64,000 nt of DNA from Isoetes taiwanensis (GCA_021234155.1 JAJEKV010000036.1:6719079-6783078), one strand, 5' to 3'; counted from the stretch's first letter, positions 1 to 11,683 are shown. The notes: generated by a model not told the origin, from the sequence alone. Program-made: numbers and translations.

Positions 1-129
1 AAAACAACACTTTCGTATAACTTAAAAACAACTGTGGACCAAAAATTTGGGTCGGTGTGATGCATGATTACAAGAAATAGCTGACAAATTGTTATTGGGA
101 ATCTACAGGGCATACAGATTCGCACAGAC

Positions 130-1880
130 ATGCAGATGAAGCGTCAAACAGGCCTTATGCAGTTCTTGTCTAAGAGGGCGGATACAGTTGGTACTTCGAC
201 CTCTTCTAGCACTCAAGTTCCTCAAGAATCATTAAGCAAGGATAGTGCAATTGATCATATTCCTTTTGAGAATGTGGAAACTGAAGTTCCTCCATCATCA
301 TCTAGTAAGAATGAGCAACAAGATGGAGGTGGCGTTGGCACTTTGCAATCAAGCAAGAAAAGGAAGAAGAGGAAGAGTGAGTATGTCATAGGCCGTGCAT
401 TTAAAAAGAGTGGTGGGCTAGATTTGCAGAGATAGAGTCGGTTATAAGAGACAGGAAAGAGCATCTTATCCAATGCAAGTACGATAACATCTGTAAGCAT
501 CATGGTAAAAAGAAGGTGATGAAGGAAGATGCCAATGATAAATCTTACGAGATTGTTGAGTTTCTTGCTGATAATAAGCACCAAATTCTTTTGAAAAAGT
601 ATGAGGTGCACATGTTGCAAATTAAACAAGTTCCATGTGATGTTTTCTGAGGTAGATAAGAAAGAGTTTAAAGTCAAAAGCATTTAAATGAAAGCTATCT
701 TTTTCTTGCTTAAACGTGGGAGACCTATGCACAATATCCGAAATTGAGAGAGTTTTGTCTTTCTAATGAGTTAGCATCATGCCATTGTATCATTGATCCA
801 TTCGGCAGGTTGGAAGTTTGCTAGTTTTATGAATGAAGCCTTGAAGGTTGACCTTTGTACCATGATACGAAAATTAGAATTTTTGTCGTTGTCTTTTGAT
901 GAAGTTACTGCTATTGATAACACTAATTGGGCTGCCATGCATTTATATATGTAGTGGATTATCAACGTAAATCCCACTTTCTTGGCATCTTCAAGCTGAG
1001 TTTGAGTTCTAGTGCTGAGATACTCTAAAATGTCATTGTAGACCATCTCTCTAATGTTGCAAACATGAGCGCAAGAGAGTGTGCAAACAAGCTTACTTGT
1101 TTTGGTGTTGATGGCATATCCCTGATGCAAGGCAAAAGATCTGGGTTGGGGGTTAGAATTCAAAATGTATTAGCTCCCTACATGCAAGTGATACATTGTA
1201 TGAACCATCGCACCAATTTGGCATACAAGGTACCTTCTGGTTTTCCTGTTATCAACAAAGTAGAGTTACTTGTATAGAAGGCATACAAATTCTTCTCTAA
1301 AAGTCCTCAAAGGTGTGCAGCATTCAAAACTTTAGCAGAAGGACTAACAGATGATAAGAAGATTTTGAAAAACATCACTACGAGATGGATATATTTATAT
1401 GGTCCTGTGAAGAGATTGTGTGAAGAATATACATCATTGGTTGCATGCACAGACGATCTTACAAGTAATGATGATGGAGCACCTTGAATAGTGCAACCAA
1501 GCTTTATAATCTTTTGGTTGATGGAGAAACCATATTTGCATTGTTTGCATTGGAACCTTTGCTTCACAAGCTTCATTATTTGATATCAATATCGCAGGAT
1601 GGTAACATCTTCATACCCGAGTATAATATCGCAATAAAGGGAATGTAGGTTGAGATTGAAAACTTATTCATTGATGATACATTGGATGGGAAGAGTCGCT
1701 TCCAACGCCACAAGGAGTTCACTTATTGGGGAAAACTAGTACAAATTGGGTTGACGAAAATTTTTCTTGCGTACACTTATAATGAAAAGCTAAGTATTCA
1801 CGCTAAAGGCAAGTATATGGAATTGACCTTAAAAAACCACAGAGGAGAAACAATCGTCTCGTTAAATCTGATTTTTTGAT
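130..1880 (+). pseudogene. hAT-like / ZNF862-like transposase relic
   Basis: Broken transposase-derived coding region read on the plus strand in several frames. The first open stretch (130-435) is serine-rich and ends in a basic KKRKKRK run. After a stop and a frame change, coding similarity continues through about 650. The clearest block is 1065-1480, with DGISLMQGKRSGLGVRIQ followed by HCMNHRTNLAYK, which matches the catalytic-core region of hAT-type transposases and the domesticated ZNF862 / C17orf113 group. A third block (about 1500-1880) looks like the alpha-helical insertion region. At least four stops or frameshifts interrupt it, so it cannot make a full transposase. No terminal inverted repeats or 8-bp target duplication were found. 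The family call rests on motif recognition; whether this was a transposon or a domesticated gene is not decided. Confidence 0.6.
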
Positions 1881-2451
1881 GGAGGATTTGGGGGATGTAG
1901 TTGACAAGGTGAAATTTCAAATGTTTAGAGGTACAAATTTCTCCTCATGATGATTCTTTATGATTATTTCCAATGTTTTAGTTACTCTTTGTGATGTTTA
2001 TCTTTAATTTTATATTTCAGATTTTTCTCATTTTTAAGATGATACTGAAAATCAGATTCCCTTTTTTTTATGGATTTTTGTAAGGTTTTCTGGTTTTTCT
2101 GGTTTTTTTCAGATTTTTTTAATTTTTGGATTTTGTTTTTCTGATTTTTCTGAAAAATCAAATTCTTGTGATAAAAAGTGTGCAAATCGACTTGATTTTG
2201 ATTTCTTCTATTGTATGCAGGCTGACAAATGCTTTAGTAGATGATCTCCGACCTCGTTTTCCACCAGATGATATTTTGGATGCCGTAGGGATTGTTTTCC
2301 CATACACATGGAGTCATGCAAAGTCAAATGCAAGTATTCATAAAGCAAAATCAACGGTAATAGAAAAGTATTTTTGTTGTGACAAATTTTTTTTTGATGG
2401 GCGTATTATGATAAGCTGAATGCATGAGCACCTCTTTTTGGTGATACAGTC
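1881..2451. other. T-rich segment with weak coding traces
   Basis: Between the hAT-like relic and the chromodomain relic. Positions 2000-2160 are strongly T-rich on the plus strand. An open stretch at 2215-2419 may be the decayed continuation of the transposase, but no motif supports this. Confidence 0.3.
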
Positions 2452-2580
2452 TAAATTTCTTTGGTACCTGGTCAAGTGGAAACACTTACCTGTGGAGGAC
2501 GCAATGTGGGTATTGAAACAAGATTTAGTGAGGCAGTACCTATAGTTTGTGGAGCATTTTGACGGCGACGCTAGCCTGTC
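2452..2580 (+). pseudogene. Ty3/gypsy chromodomain relic
   Basis: A short plus-strand reading frame contains LVKWKHLPVEDAMW, matching the core of the chromodomain at the C-terminus of chromovirus integrases (family pattern Y-x-V-K-W-x-G-x-x-x-x-D-A-T-W). It is followed by a stop and an acidic stretch. Only this end of pol is present; no integrase core or reverse transcriptase lies upstream. It marks the 3' coding end of an old plus-strand gypsy element. Confidence 0.6.
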
Positions 2581-3458
2581 AAACGTCTGGTAGCTTAGCT
2601 TGTATATTTAGTGCTTGAGTGAAGATAGCGTATGCATCCTAGGCTAGTTAAGATGCATACGTGGAAGTTTTGGAGCGTTGACCATGATGAGATCCCCTTG
2701 GATGTTGATACGGAGCAGCTCGGGGGAGTGGCTCAGGCAATAAAGATTCAGTGGCAAGGGGCAAGGACATATGGAATATTTAGAAGGGAACAAACTTAAC
2801 GATTTCTTAAAGGATGTATGTGGCTGATAGAACCAATGCTCAAACTTCCGGAACTGAACTGGAATGGCACAGAACCCTTTGGGCCCTTAGAAAAAGGCCG
2901 AATCTAAGCTAATCATGGCCGATTTGCTCCTAGCTATCAGCTCCCAGCTATTTATGACTAAGAAAGGGACTGCCAAAGATATTTCTGGCCGATGTATCTG
3001 CCTCTTCCTGCCCTTTTCCAGCAAGCTATTTTTCTGATGCCAAAAAGGCCGATTCCAGAATAGCCTTTTCTATCTGTATAAATAAGAGATGATATCCGGT
3101 TCTCACTCAATCCAGCCTTGCCCAAAAACCCTCCGCTTCTATTCAAACTAATTGCTCTCATCCTTATCATAGCTCTTGTTCCTGCCTTAAGCTACTGTAA
3201 TACTCAGCCTTAGTGATGCCAGTGCAAGCATATTGTGGCCAAGGTTACTGGATCTTTGTTGAGGACGAGATAATGATTTCTCGTGCCTGAGCCCGGTTGG
3301 GTGGTTTGAGGTGTGCTCCTATCAGTTGTCCAGGCTTTATGCCGGTTGTTATCTTTGATTAATAGAATCCTGTTCTCCTTTGTTCAATTTTTAACTTCAA
3401 TTGATTATAAGCTTATAAGTTGAGGTTTTGTTTCACTGCAATTTCTTCAAACGTATCA
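2581..3458 (+). other. probable LTR remnant with TATA box
   Basis: Non-coding stretch downstream of the chromodomain relic. It has a good TATA motif (TATAAATA, 3077-3084) and a GAGCCCGGTTGGGTGG block near 3291. A similar GCCCGGTCGGGCGG block occurs at about 20507 in another LTR-like stretch. It ends near a TATCAGA motif (about 3454), reminiscent of an initiator-tRNA primer site. The position after a gypsy chromodomain suits a 3' LTR, but no paired copy was found to fix its ends. Confidence 0.3.
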
Positions 3459-3765
3459 GATGTTCTCTAGGCCAGTATGCACCATGGGTGCGCATGGCCG
3501 GAGAGGTCATGTGGGATTGAGCAGGGGATCGTGGGCGATGATGAGATCATCGTTAGGATGTTCTCTATGCCATGATGCATGGCATGTGCGCGTGACAATA
3601 GGGAGGTCGCGAAGAGGCAAGCGTGATCATGGGCGATGATGGGATCATCCAGGATGTTCCCTAGCTTAAACCTTCAGGGGGATGATGCACTGTGGGTGTG
3701 CATGATCAAAGGGTCATGTCAAGGTAGTACGCGATCATGGGCGATGATAGGATCGTCTTAAACGG
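3459..3765. repeat. three-copy tandem repeat, about 97-110 bp unit
   Basis: Three diverged head-to-tail copies start at 3459, 3557 and 3653. Each opens with GATGTTCYCTA and ends with a GGGCGATGATRGGATCRTC block, itself rich in the palindrome GATC. Unit lengths are about 98, 96 and 110 bp. Confidence 0.75.
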
Positions 3766-4222
3766 TCCTTGAACTCAAATCATATGGGCCATGATCGGAT
3801 GTAGGTAATAGAGGTAACCTTGTGCTGGTAGTTCGACTCAAGGAGGTAGTTAGGGGGGTGGTCCCCTTAAAACCACAATTTATTAACTAAACTAACGTAA
3901 TATGCTACTCATTGTAGGCCAATAAAAGAGGAGCATCGGGAGGGACCACATTACGAGGAGAATAGGAGTTATAAATTTTGTACTTAATTACAAACTCCTA
4001 AACTGGTTCTATGATATTATGTGTTTACTTTTATTGATAAACATTATGGCTATACAATTTTGCACATGTGTATAAGTATAGCCTTACAGTTATCGTTATA
4101 AATAAGTGTTGGAAGTTGATCATTTCAATATATTCTTATGTTTATATTCCTTGTTATGGTATCTTGTAAGGTTGATGCAGGTTCATCACGTTACTGTAAT
4201 GCTTGGGACATCAGTATGCTAA

Positions 4223-4245
4223 AGGGGGGGAGAATGTGACGTTCC
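4223..4245 (+). other. polypurine tract and LTR start
   Basis: AAAGGGGGGGAGAA is directly followed by TGTGACGTTCCCC, the usual junction of a polypurine tract with a gypsy LTR beginning TGTGACG. The intact gypsy LTR at 49909 starts with the same heptamer after a similar purine run. Downstream the presumed LTR is not continuous, so this is a truncated end. Confidence 0.4.
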
Positions 4246-4277
4246 CCTAAAATGTACAATATAAATACGTATATTTT

Positions 4278-4425
4278 AAATGTCCTCATGGGCGCATCTC
4301 CGAAAACTCACGAAGAATCCAATTGGCATCTTCCCATGTGGCATCTTCTTCAGGACAACCCGCCCATTGAACAAAAAATCTACGTATTGTTTGCCTCCTT
4401 AAGCGACGGGTCTCCTCTCACAAAA
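4278..4425 (-). pseudogene. Ty3/gypsy chromodomain relic, opposite strand
   Basis: The minus strand encodes FFVQWAGCPEEDATWEDANW and then reaches a stop shortly after, a near-perfect chromodomain C-terminal half including the aromatic and acidic core. It is read opposite to the chromodomain relic at 2452-2580 and comes from a different element, since the residues differ throughout. The upstream integrase part is missing. Confidence 0.7.
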
Positions 4426-4479
4426 TACGCTCTGGTCGGGGGTACAAAAAGTTCTCTCTGCTTACTAAATCATCGTCCC

Positions 4480-4915
4480 CCAACATATGGGAAGGATGAA
4501 GGCACAATCCCAGATGCTGCTACCTTTGTTTGCATCTTGAATGCTTGTGGCAAAGATCGCTGGACAAAAGCAAAGAAATACATGTGAAGTTTGTTCATAA
4601 GGGTCTTGAGAAAGACATTGTTGTTGCCAATGCATTAGTTGGCATGTATGCTAAATGTGGCTGATTCGCAGACTCCCAGGAGATCATCAACAAATTATCG
4701 GATCGAAATATAGTATCATGGACTTCTTTATTTGTGGAATATGCTGAGCATGGATTAGGCCATGAAGCATTGGAGTGTTATGCTAGGATGCAAATTGGTC
4801 ATGGATTAGGCCATGAAGCATTGAAGTGTTATGCTAGGATGCAAATTGATTGTGTAATGCCAAATATAATCACATATATGTGCTTAAAGATTCGCCAACT
4901 CCAAGGCAGATATGT
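4480..4915 (+). pseudogene. PPR protein fragment
   Basis: Plant pentatricopeptide-repeat sequence in two frames. One PPR motif ends in DAATFVCILNACG (4519-4557). After a frame change near 4585 come GLEKDIVVANALVGMYAKCG, a stop, then SDRNIVSWTSL and HEALECYARMQ. These are the signature phrases of PLS-class PPR proteins, which bind organellar RNA. One stop, one frameshift and a 51-bp internal duplication show it is dead. Only about two to three repeats remain of a family that usually has ten or more. Confidence 0.8.
4749..4850 (+). repeat. 51-bp tandem duplication in the PPR relic
   Basis: Two adjacent 51-bp copies (4749-4799, 4800-4850) differ at two or three positions and duplicate 17 codons (HGLGHEALECYARMQIG) in frame. 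The duplication copies part of one PPR helix pair, so it post-dates the gene's ancestry in the family. Confidence 0.9.
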
Positions 4916-5041
4916 GATGCTCTTGATAAGTTTGTCATAGGTCAAGAACTGGCGGGTAGATATATCTTGATTCAACTACATTAGGTTCTTTTTCAGAGTC
5001 AAGGTCTTATATGTTCTTGATGTCATTACAGGTTTTGTCTG

Positions 5042-5330
5042 TTGCGGTTTATAATCATCACAAAAGAATATATTTTGAATCATTACGCAAGGGAGGCATA
5101 TAACATGACTAGTGGGCAGAATAATGGTCGTAGTGATGAACAAGTTGTTGAAGGTGGAAACCTTGTAATTTCAATACAAGTGTTGCGAAATGCCACAAGG
5201 AATTTTAATGAGCAAAGGGCCTTGGGTAGGGGTGGTTTTGGTGTTGTGTATACAGGCATCTTAGATTTGACCTTTAAAAGTCCATTTTTATTATTGCTTA
5301 CTTGTGCTTATGTATTAAATTTATGAAGCA
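5042..5330 (+). pseudogene. TMK-like receptor kinase exon fragment
   Basis: The reading frame ends with [19 protein letters not shown] and then [12 protein letters not shown]. This corresponds to the juxtamembrane segment and ATP-binding glycine loop (GxGGFG) of plant TMK-type leucine-rich-repeat receptor kinases, which act at the plasma membrane. It breaks off right after the loop: the VAIK lysine, the HRD/DFG motifs and the extracellular repeats are absent. The segment follows a PPR fragment about 120 bp upstream, an unrelated gene family. A retained exon of a lost gene or a captured fragment both fit. Confidence 0.75.
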
Positions 5331-5403
5331 AGTATTTTACCTGCGCTCATGTTACATTCCACTTCATAGTTATGGTATCAAGTACTCTATTATTTTCAAG
5401 TAG

Positions 5404-5483
5404 CAATTTTGATTGATTGTAAAAACTTGACTTTGAACAATGATTTAAGCCACTTTACCCTCCCGCCTTTGTGTGCAGCACCT
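5404..5483 (-). repeat. dispersed hairpin repeat family A, copy 1
   Basis: About 80 bp shared with 8371-8463, 36047-36101 and 55314-55405. The family core reads GGTGCTGCGCAC, then a GGAGGG-TTG-CCCTCC hairpin, then a stretch ending in CAATCAATCAAA. In this copy (minus orientation) the hairpin part is partly deleted, but the GTGTGCAGCACC end and the GATTGATTGTAAAAAC end are clear. Confidence 0.7.
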
Positions 5484-8370
5484 TATTTAATTATGACGTC
5501 TGCTATGCTTGCCAAATTATACGATAATCAGCCAGTTAAGGTGGACAACCAACAAGAACGAAATAAAAAATGCTTTCTAAAATTTTGATGGATTATCCAT
5601 ACACATGAGCAATAATCTCATGAGAGAATTTCTGTAGTATTCCATGGGTGCTTATTCTACAAACCCAATCATTTAATAACATATATAATTTTTCCCTTGT
5701 TAGTGTTAATCATAATTTTGGCATCGTGAACAAATCCAACGACTCTTTGCGCATCTGCAAACAATATAATAGCTTTAATTACGAACCAAAAGCAATAGAA
5801 GCAATGCCATCCATCCAGATTCTTCCATCACATGTGTCTAAAAGATGAAATGCCCTAGAAGCACATCAATCTGAAAGCATGTTGATCCAGCTGCATTATG
5901 CTAACCATATTGATTCCATTCTTATTTGAAATACATAATTGTTGCATCACATGTTTGGATCTTCATAGCCTATTTTGACACATAAACCATTTATAAGTAT
6001 TGTAGCAGACCACAAGTCACTGTAGCAGACCCACTTCGGTACAAGAGCAGATGACCACAGCTATGATTGTTCCAGCGAACATATCGACTAGCAAAGACTA
6101 TCGATACATACTCTATCTCTGATATTGCTATTAACTGCAGCCTATTATTATCCTAGATTTCTTACAAGAAAGTGACATTTCCGTTCCTGCCACCAATGGT
6201 AGTAATGCCACTAAGATGCTATTTAAGTTTATAACATATCGTTTAAGATAAGATAGCTACAATTATCATAATCTTAGACTGTCTCAATATATTAAAAATT
6301 TGATGTAGCAATTAAAGGGATAAAGTAGGCAGATTACAAATGTAGCAACACGGCTGGTTTGCTTTTCATCTATGGCTATTCAATGTCTTAAGCTTCCTAG
6401 GACAGGAAAATGCCATGGCCATTCTGAGTAAGGGAAACTGAAGCCTGATCTAAAACACCTAATTTTGTATGAGGTGGACATGTAATATTAGTGCTGAGCA
6501 GTATAACATAAAAAAATAAGGCAATCGCTGAATTCATTTGCGCATGTGTTCTTAAATGATAATTTTAAACATTACACAAGAATCGATAGCAAAACAGGGC
6601 TGACCTGAGGAAGTAAATTCAGTCCAAATTTGTTTGCGAAACCAATGCAAGCTGTTAGAATTCAGTCCAAAATAAGCTTGTGGAAGCAACACAAGCTATT
6701 TCTTGCAAATGCCATACTGAAGTCTATGCTTACAATAAACTAGAAATGGCTTTATTTTTTAAACCAAGGCCTCACGACAAATAACAATGGTAACACACAA
6801 GAACAATGCAACTTTAAACTACTAGAAAAAGGCCTGATGGCTGGGCCCTTTTCTTTTGCACTCATTCCTCGGCTCCTATCCTTTGCACTCATTATTATTT
6901 TTTGTTTAAGGTCCATATTAGGAAGTCACCAGACAGCCAAGCCTAGTAGACACCTACATATTCTATCCATATCGGGTTGAGCTGAATGGACCATAGTGGA
7001 CATCATCCATGAGTTATCAATAGCTGAGATCAATCAAGCCTTTAATAGCTTGCTTCTCGAAGGGAAATATCTAGGATGTGTCTTGCTTCTTTGCTCTCAA
7101 GGCAATATGTCGCGTCTTTTATCTAGTAGCTTTATATGAGTGAAGTTATAATGAAGGGTAATTGAAGGTTTTAACTTTCCAATTTTCTTGAAAGCAAGCT
7201 TTTGTTTTTCTTGTCCTCACTGCCTACATTTATCTCTAGTCGTCCTCATTTAGAATCTCATCGCAGTAGGTTGGCACGCACTAGAAAAGCATCCACAGGC
7301 ATTGAGAATTTCCCTTCACATTGTATCTTGAAAGCATGTAGCAATGTAGACCTTTATATTGAAAATTTCTCTATTGTATCTTGAAAGCATGTAGCAATGT
7401 AGACCTTTATTTATATTATTACTGTATGGGTTGTATGTTTATCTCAGAACTAAGTAACTTTAATCATTAATGGAAAAGCTCATCATCTATTCTACATGTT
7501 TCTTAGCTTCTCCAAAATGGTAAGGTTTTATTTTGAGTTCTTATGTGGTCAAGTGGTCCTCACCCAAGCAAAACAGGGCTGACCTTATGAGGTCGTCACT
7601 AGCATGAATTAAGATTTGAATGACGACTTCTTTGCTCTTATTGTAAAATCTAGGACCCATACAAACACACATTACATGTAAACACAAAAATACAACAATA
7701 CATGTCCCTCTTATTCACACATTTACAATATGCATTAAACCATTGAAAGAAAGAAAGAAAAAACCTGATCCCCTATCATATTTCTGCTTAGTCGTGCGAG
7801 ACGTCCATCGATAGGCTTGGGCCATTGAATGTGGGTTTTGGGCCATCACACTCGTCCTTGGGCCTTTCATGTTTTATAAAAAAGCATTTCTAAAATATGT
7901 GGTGTAGGAAAGCAGTTGACAGGATAGGATACGGAAGAATAAGTTGTCTAAAATCTCTTCTTCTTCTTCTGCTTCTTAATGTCGCATGATGCATTCCGAG
8001 TTATACAATATTGCTGACAAAGACTAAATTTAAGTAGAAAAACTTACACGAATATAACTAATTTCAAAAACCTATTATTTGCCGAACATTCTAGATTACA
8101 CCTATGCACGTGTGACCTTAACGACAACTTTGTTCATATAAAGGGATATTTCATGCACGTTTTTACTTTCTCCACGGCTTGTCTCATTTCTATGCAAATT
8201 AGAAAGAGCACATTACCTATGTAAAATAACCCTCATATAAAATATTAATAACCCTACCCATATATATTGCTAGCACTTCCTAAGCATTTGCCTCAAGCCT
8301 ACAGTACTGCTAGTTATTTCTTTTTTTGTAACCAAAAACCACAAATCCCATAAACAACCACAATTAACAA
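5484..8370. other. intergenic region, no gene recognised
   Basis: AT-rich non-coding sequence. No open frame resembles a known protein. Small features only: a 53-bp tandem duplication at 7321-7410 and a GGCCCAA-rich patch near 7830-7870. Confidence 0.5.
7321..7410. repeat. 53-bp tandem duplication
   Basis: TTGTATCTTGAAAGCATG and the following 17 bases occur at 7321 and again at 7374, a period of 53 bp; the second copy is partial. Confidence 0.8.
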
Positions 8371-8463
8371 GGTGCTGCGCACGGAGGGTTGCCTTCCGTG
8401 GCCTGAGGGTTAAGTGGCTTAAATCATACTTCAGTTTCATGTTTTCACAATCAATCAAAATTG
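8371..8463 (+). repeat. dispersed hairpin repeat family A, copy 2
   Basis: Complete copy in plus orientation. It begins GGTGCTGCGCAC, carries the near-perfect hairpin CACGGAGGG-TTG-CCTTCCGTG, and ends in ACAATCAATCAAAATTG. Upstream is A-rich sequence rather than a long homopolymer. Confidence 0.8.
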
Positions 8464-9206
8464 TTACTTCAAAACAATACAATACTTGATACCACGACAT
8501 TATGAAGATTGGCCTGAAGAAATCTCTGATCCTCATCAAGTTATAACATGCATATTAGATGGACATTGGAAAAATAAAAAACGTAGACTGAGGGCACCCA
8601 ATGCTTTTTGAGTCCAGTGTTCCAAAAATTATATGGACTTTATATTTTGTATGTTGTACCTTCAGTGACCATATTTATTTCTATGTGCCATGAGTTTTCT
8701 AATAACATTCTGTTAATGAACACTTAGTAATTTCAAGAGGCTTTATCTTGTGCAGAGATGATTAAACCAAAGCTAGAAACCAAAGCTTGTTATTCCAAAT
8801 ATTTGGTTTGGGAATTTGCAATCAAGATCTGCTTAAAGGAAAATTATGTCCATGATAGAACAAGGGAAAACATTTGTTCACTGTCACAATGCATCATCTT
8901 CAATGCTTTGATTGAGATCAGGGACATTGCTGCAGGGCTCCTATTAACAAAATATAGATTTTAGTCTACATTAAACAGGTCTTGCAAGGACTTCTATTGA
9001 AGAACAAAGCGAAATTTCTATTAGTGTACATGATGCTTTCATTTAAAACCTGAAGTTGTAACCTGCAATTGTGAAATATTTGTCATTTGGTTTATATTCG
9101 GTCTAGCTGTTCCCGAGCATATTTCTTAATAAATGATTCTTGGAATGCCAGATTTCTGCCTTGAAATATAATAATGTATCTACAGATCCTTCAAGGATGT
9201 TGCTAA
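8464..9206. other. intergenic region, nothing recognised
   Basis: AT-rich, without convincing coding or repeat structure. Confidence 0.4.
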
Positions 9207-9385
9207 CTATTCACCAACTGACATCAGAGCAATCTCCGCCTCCTCGGTTTGTTCCTCAAATTTTGAAACAGGTTGGTCAATATGCTCATTCAATGACAAA
9301 AAGTTAGAAAATACGGCACTTTGTTTAAGTTTAGATACAAGCCTCAAAAGAGAATCTGCAGCTTGTGGCTTTTGTAGTTTTTCCC
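9207..9385 (-). pseudogene. coding-like block, unrecognised
   Basis: The minus strand carries an open block whose composition is protein-like: LQKPQAADSLLRLVSKLKQ and then EHIDQPVSKFEEQTEEAEIA, ending at a stop at 9207. It is hydrophilic and probably helical. I do not recognise a family. It may be a terminal exon of the same minus-strand gene whose other pieces lie at 10308-10740, but no splice path was established. Confidence 0.35.
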
Positions 9386-10307
9386 TAAAAAACATACCCT
9401 TAAACCAACACAAACTGAAAAGTATTTTGTAGTTTTCCCTATATTTCAAACATATAAGGGCCATCGCCTTTAACTATATGGTCTACACTCAAATCATTCA
9501 GCATTAGGACAAGGGCCAATTATAGTGGTCAGTATAAAGGCTACATTGGTCGCATTTTGTCAATTAGTACAAGCGCTAGATTTTGCCAAATATAGTCATT
9601 ATTGCTTGTGGCCGCATTTTGCCAAATATAGCATTCTTTATGATTTTTTTTTGATCAGCATAAAATGTAGCCAGAGGTTAAGCATTACTTGGCAACCTTC
9701 CATCAACCTAAAATCCAGAAGCCAATTTGACAATTTAGATAATGTATTTAAGATTCTTAAAGAGCAGATGCTGCAATAGAATGACATAGACCTGATTATT
9801 ATAACATAATATATTCAAATTCCTGCCTTATTAAGTTATCGAACTGTGAGCGCCAATAGAAACACTTTGACAAACTCAAGTTATTGCACACGTTTAAGAA
9901 CATTGAAATTACCAAAAGTCATTCATGTTTACACTAAGGTCATGATATATCCAAACCTTTTCCTGCTTTGATAGACTATATAGGCACACAACTTAAGTGT
10001 GCAATAATGCTTTCACCACTTTATGTAGAATGCATGGCAGGTTATACCACCCATTGTACACTAACCATGTATACAATCTAATAATTTTGGGCTCTTCGTC
10101 CAGGGATAATTGATGCCTAAACTCTAATATGCCAAGGTTATTAGCCCTGATGGCATATATACATGTATAGAGGTGTCCTTCGGGATGCTTTAGGATAAGG
10201 ACATAATCTTGGTGACGGAGAAATGGTGCTATCTTGGTTGACTACAGTATTATAATACATCCAGCAAAGCTGGTTGCACCAAAGAGCAGGCTCCCGTTAT
10301 TTTGAAG

Positions 10308-10740
10308 TTAAAATGCAAGAATAAGCAATGTCCTTACTTTCCTTTGCTCTACTGGATCAATCAAGCTGTGAACTTGCCAGCAAATCTTCGACATAGTCAT
10401 TGAGAACTTGATCATAATTTTCTTAAGACATTCTAAGGCCCGCTCGTTTTCTTTGTCAGAAGCATTCTCCGAATGAAAATTCTCTGTAATGAACCGCTGA
10501 AAACCTCCAGCTGCTTCAAATTGAACAGGACGAGAACCAGCATTAAACAAAGGACTGAATGCCAGCAAAATAGAAAATGTCATCATATACCTGGTACCAC
10601 CAGCATCATATGATGCTTTTACAAGACCATTCAATAAAAAAGGATCAATAAGGCATGAAACAATTACCTTGATGAACTGATACCACTGTTGAAGATGGAC
10701 CAAGCACTCAAAAATGTTATGAGTGCAAGGTAAGACCAAG
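10308..10740 (-). pseudogene. exon-like blocks of an unrecognised gene
   Basis: Two protein-like blocks on the minus strand. The first (about 10740-10676) encodes THNIFECLVHLQQWYQFIK and ends at a good 5' splice site (AAG|GTAATT). The second (about 10575-10320, after a possible ...TTCAG acceptor) encodes SPLFNAGSRPVQFEAAGGFQ, ENASDKENERALECLKKIM and CWQVHSLIDPVEQRK. The look is of an all-helical HEAT- or ARM-like protein, but I cannot name it. A diverged second copy of the first exon and its intron edge lies upstream at 12195-12315. Without neighbouring exons this is likely a gene relic. Confidence 0.4.
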
Positions 10741-10776
10741 ATTAACAATATACATGTAAAGCTACCACTATATGGA
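10640..10776 (-). repeat. duplicated exon-intron segment, copy 1
   Basis: About 135 bp nearly the same as 12186-12316. It includes the WYQFIK exon, its GTAATTGTTTCA donor side and upstream sequence to CCACTATATGG. Spacing between copies is about 1.55 kb, same orientation. Confidence 0.8.
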
Positions 10777-11625
10777 AGAAAAAAATAAAGTGTAGTTAGT
10801 ATATGTGACAAACTTCTGTGAATAAACACAAAAAACAGATAGATTACTTGCTAGATCTTACGAAAGAATGGATTGGTAGTCCTCATTTCACAACCCTGCG
10901 CTTGAGTGAAATGAATGAAATGCCAGACTTTGGCCCACTTAGATGAAGCCCCAAACTTCTAAATCTTTCTTGCTTAGAAGTTCTACGAATTCTTTAATCA
11001 AAAACCTTTGCAAACTCTACAAGCAACAATAAAGATCTTGTCGCTTATTTCTATTTTCTTGTATCAAGCAAGATCCGCAATATAAAAATATGATAGATTG
11101 TGAAGTGTCTAAGTCTGAACCCTGCACACATACTTCTTTTTTCTCTGCCATGCTATCAATTACTGCTCAAGAGTTTTGGCCAGCAACTTTGCCAACAATG
11201 AGCTAACCACGATTGTGTGGTAGTTTTGGCCGGGCAGTGAGGGTCACATGCCTTATGAATTGGAACCACTACTGCGGGCATAGAAGGCCATGTGCAACAA
11301 GGCCACGCACCATTCATTCTTAAAAAAATCAGAGCCTAAGTCTTCAGGAAACACAAAAAAACAATAGCAGCTCCTCAACTGTAATCGACTGGTCCAACGT
11401 CAGCAGTTACTGGATTTGCACACATTTATATGTAATAGATATACTATTCCTGATCTTGGGGTGTTTATTGCTACAAGCATTAGCCACCCTGTAATTTCTT
11501 GTTTTTTGAAACTCGGTCAGATTCAGCTCATTACATATTCAGCTCATTTGTTTCACGCACCCAATTCCAAGTTTCATAAAGGACCACCTTTAGTTTATAG
11601 AATCCAAATCTCAATAAACGTAAGG

Positions 11626-11683
11626 CATAATGAAATAAAGTGGTACTTATAACTCATAATGAAATAAAGTGGTACTTATAACT
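11626..11683. repeat. 29-bp perfect tandem duplication
   Basis: CATAATGAAATAAAGTGGTA plus nine bases, present twice head to tail (11626-11654, 11655-11683). Confidence 0.9.
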
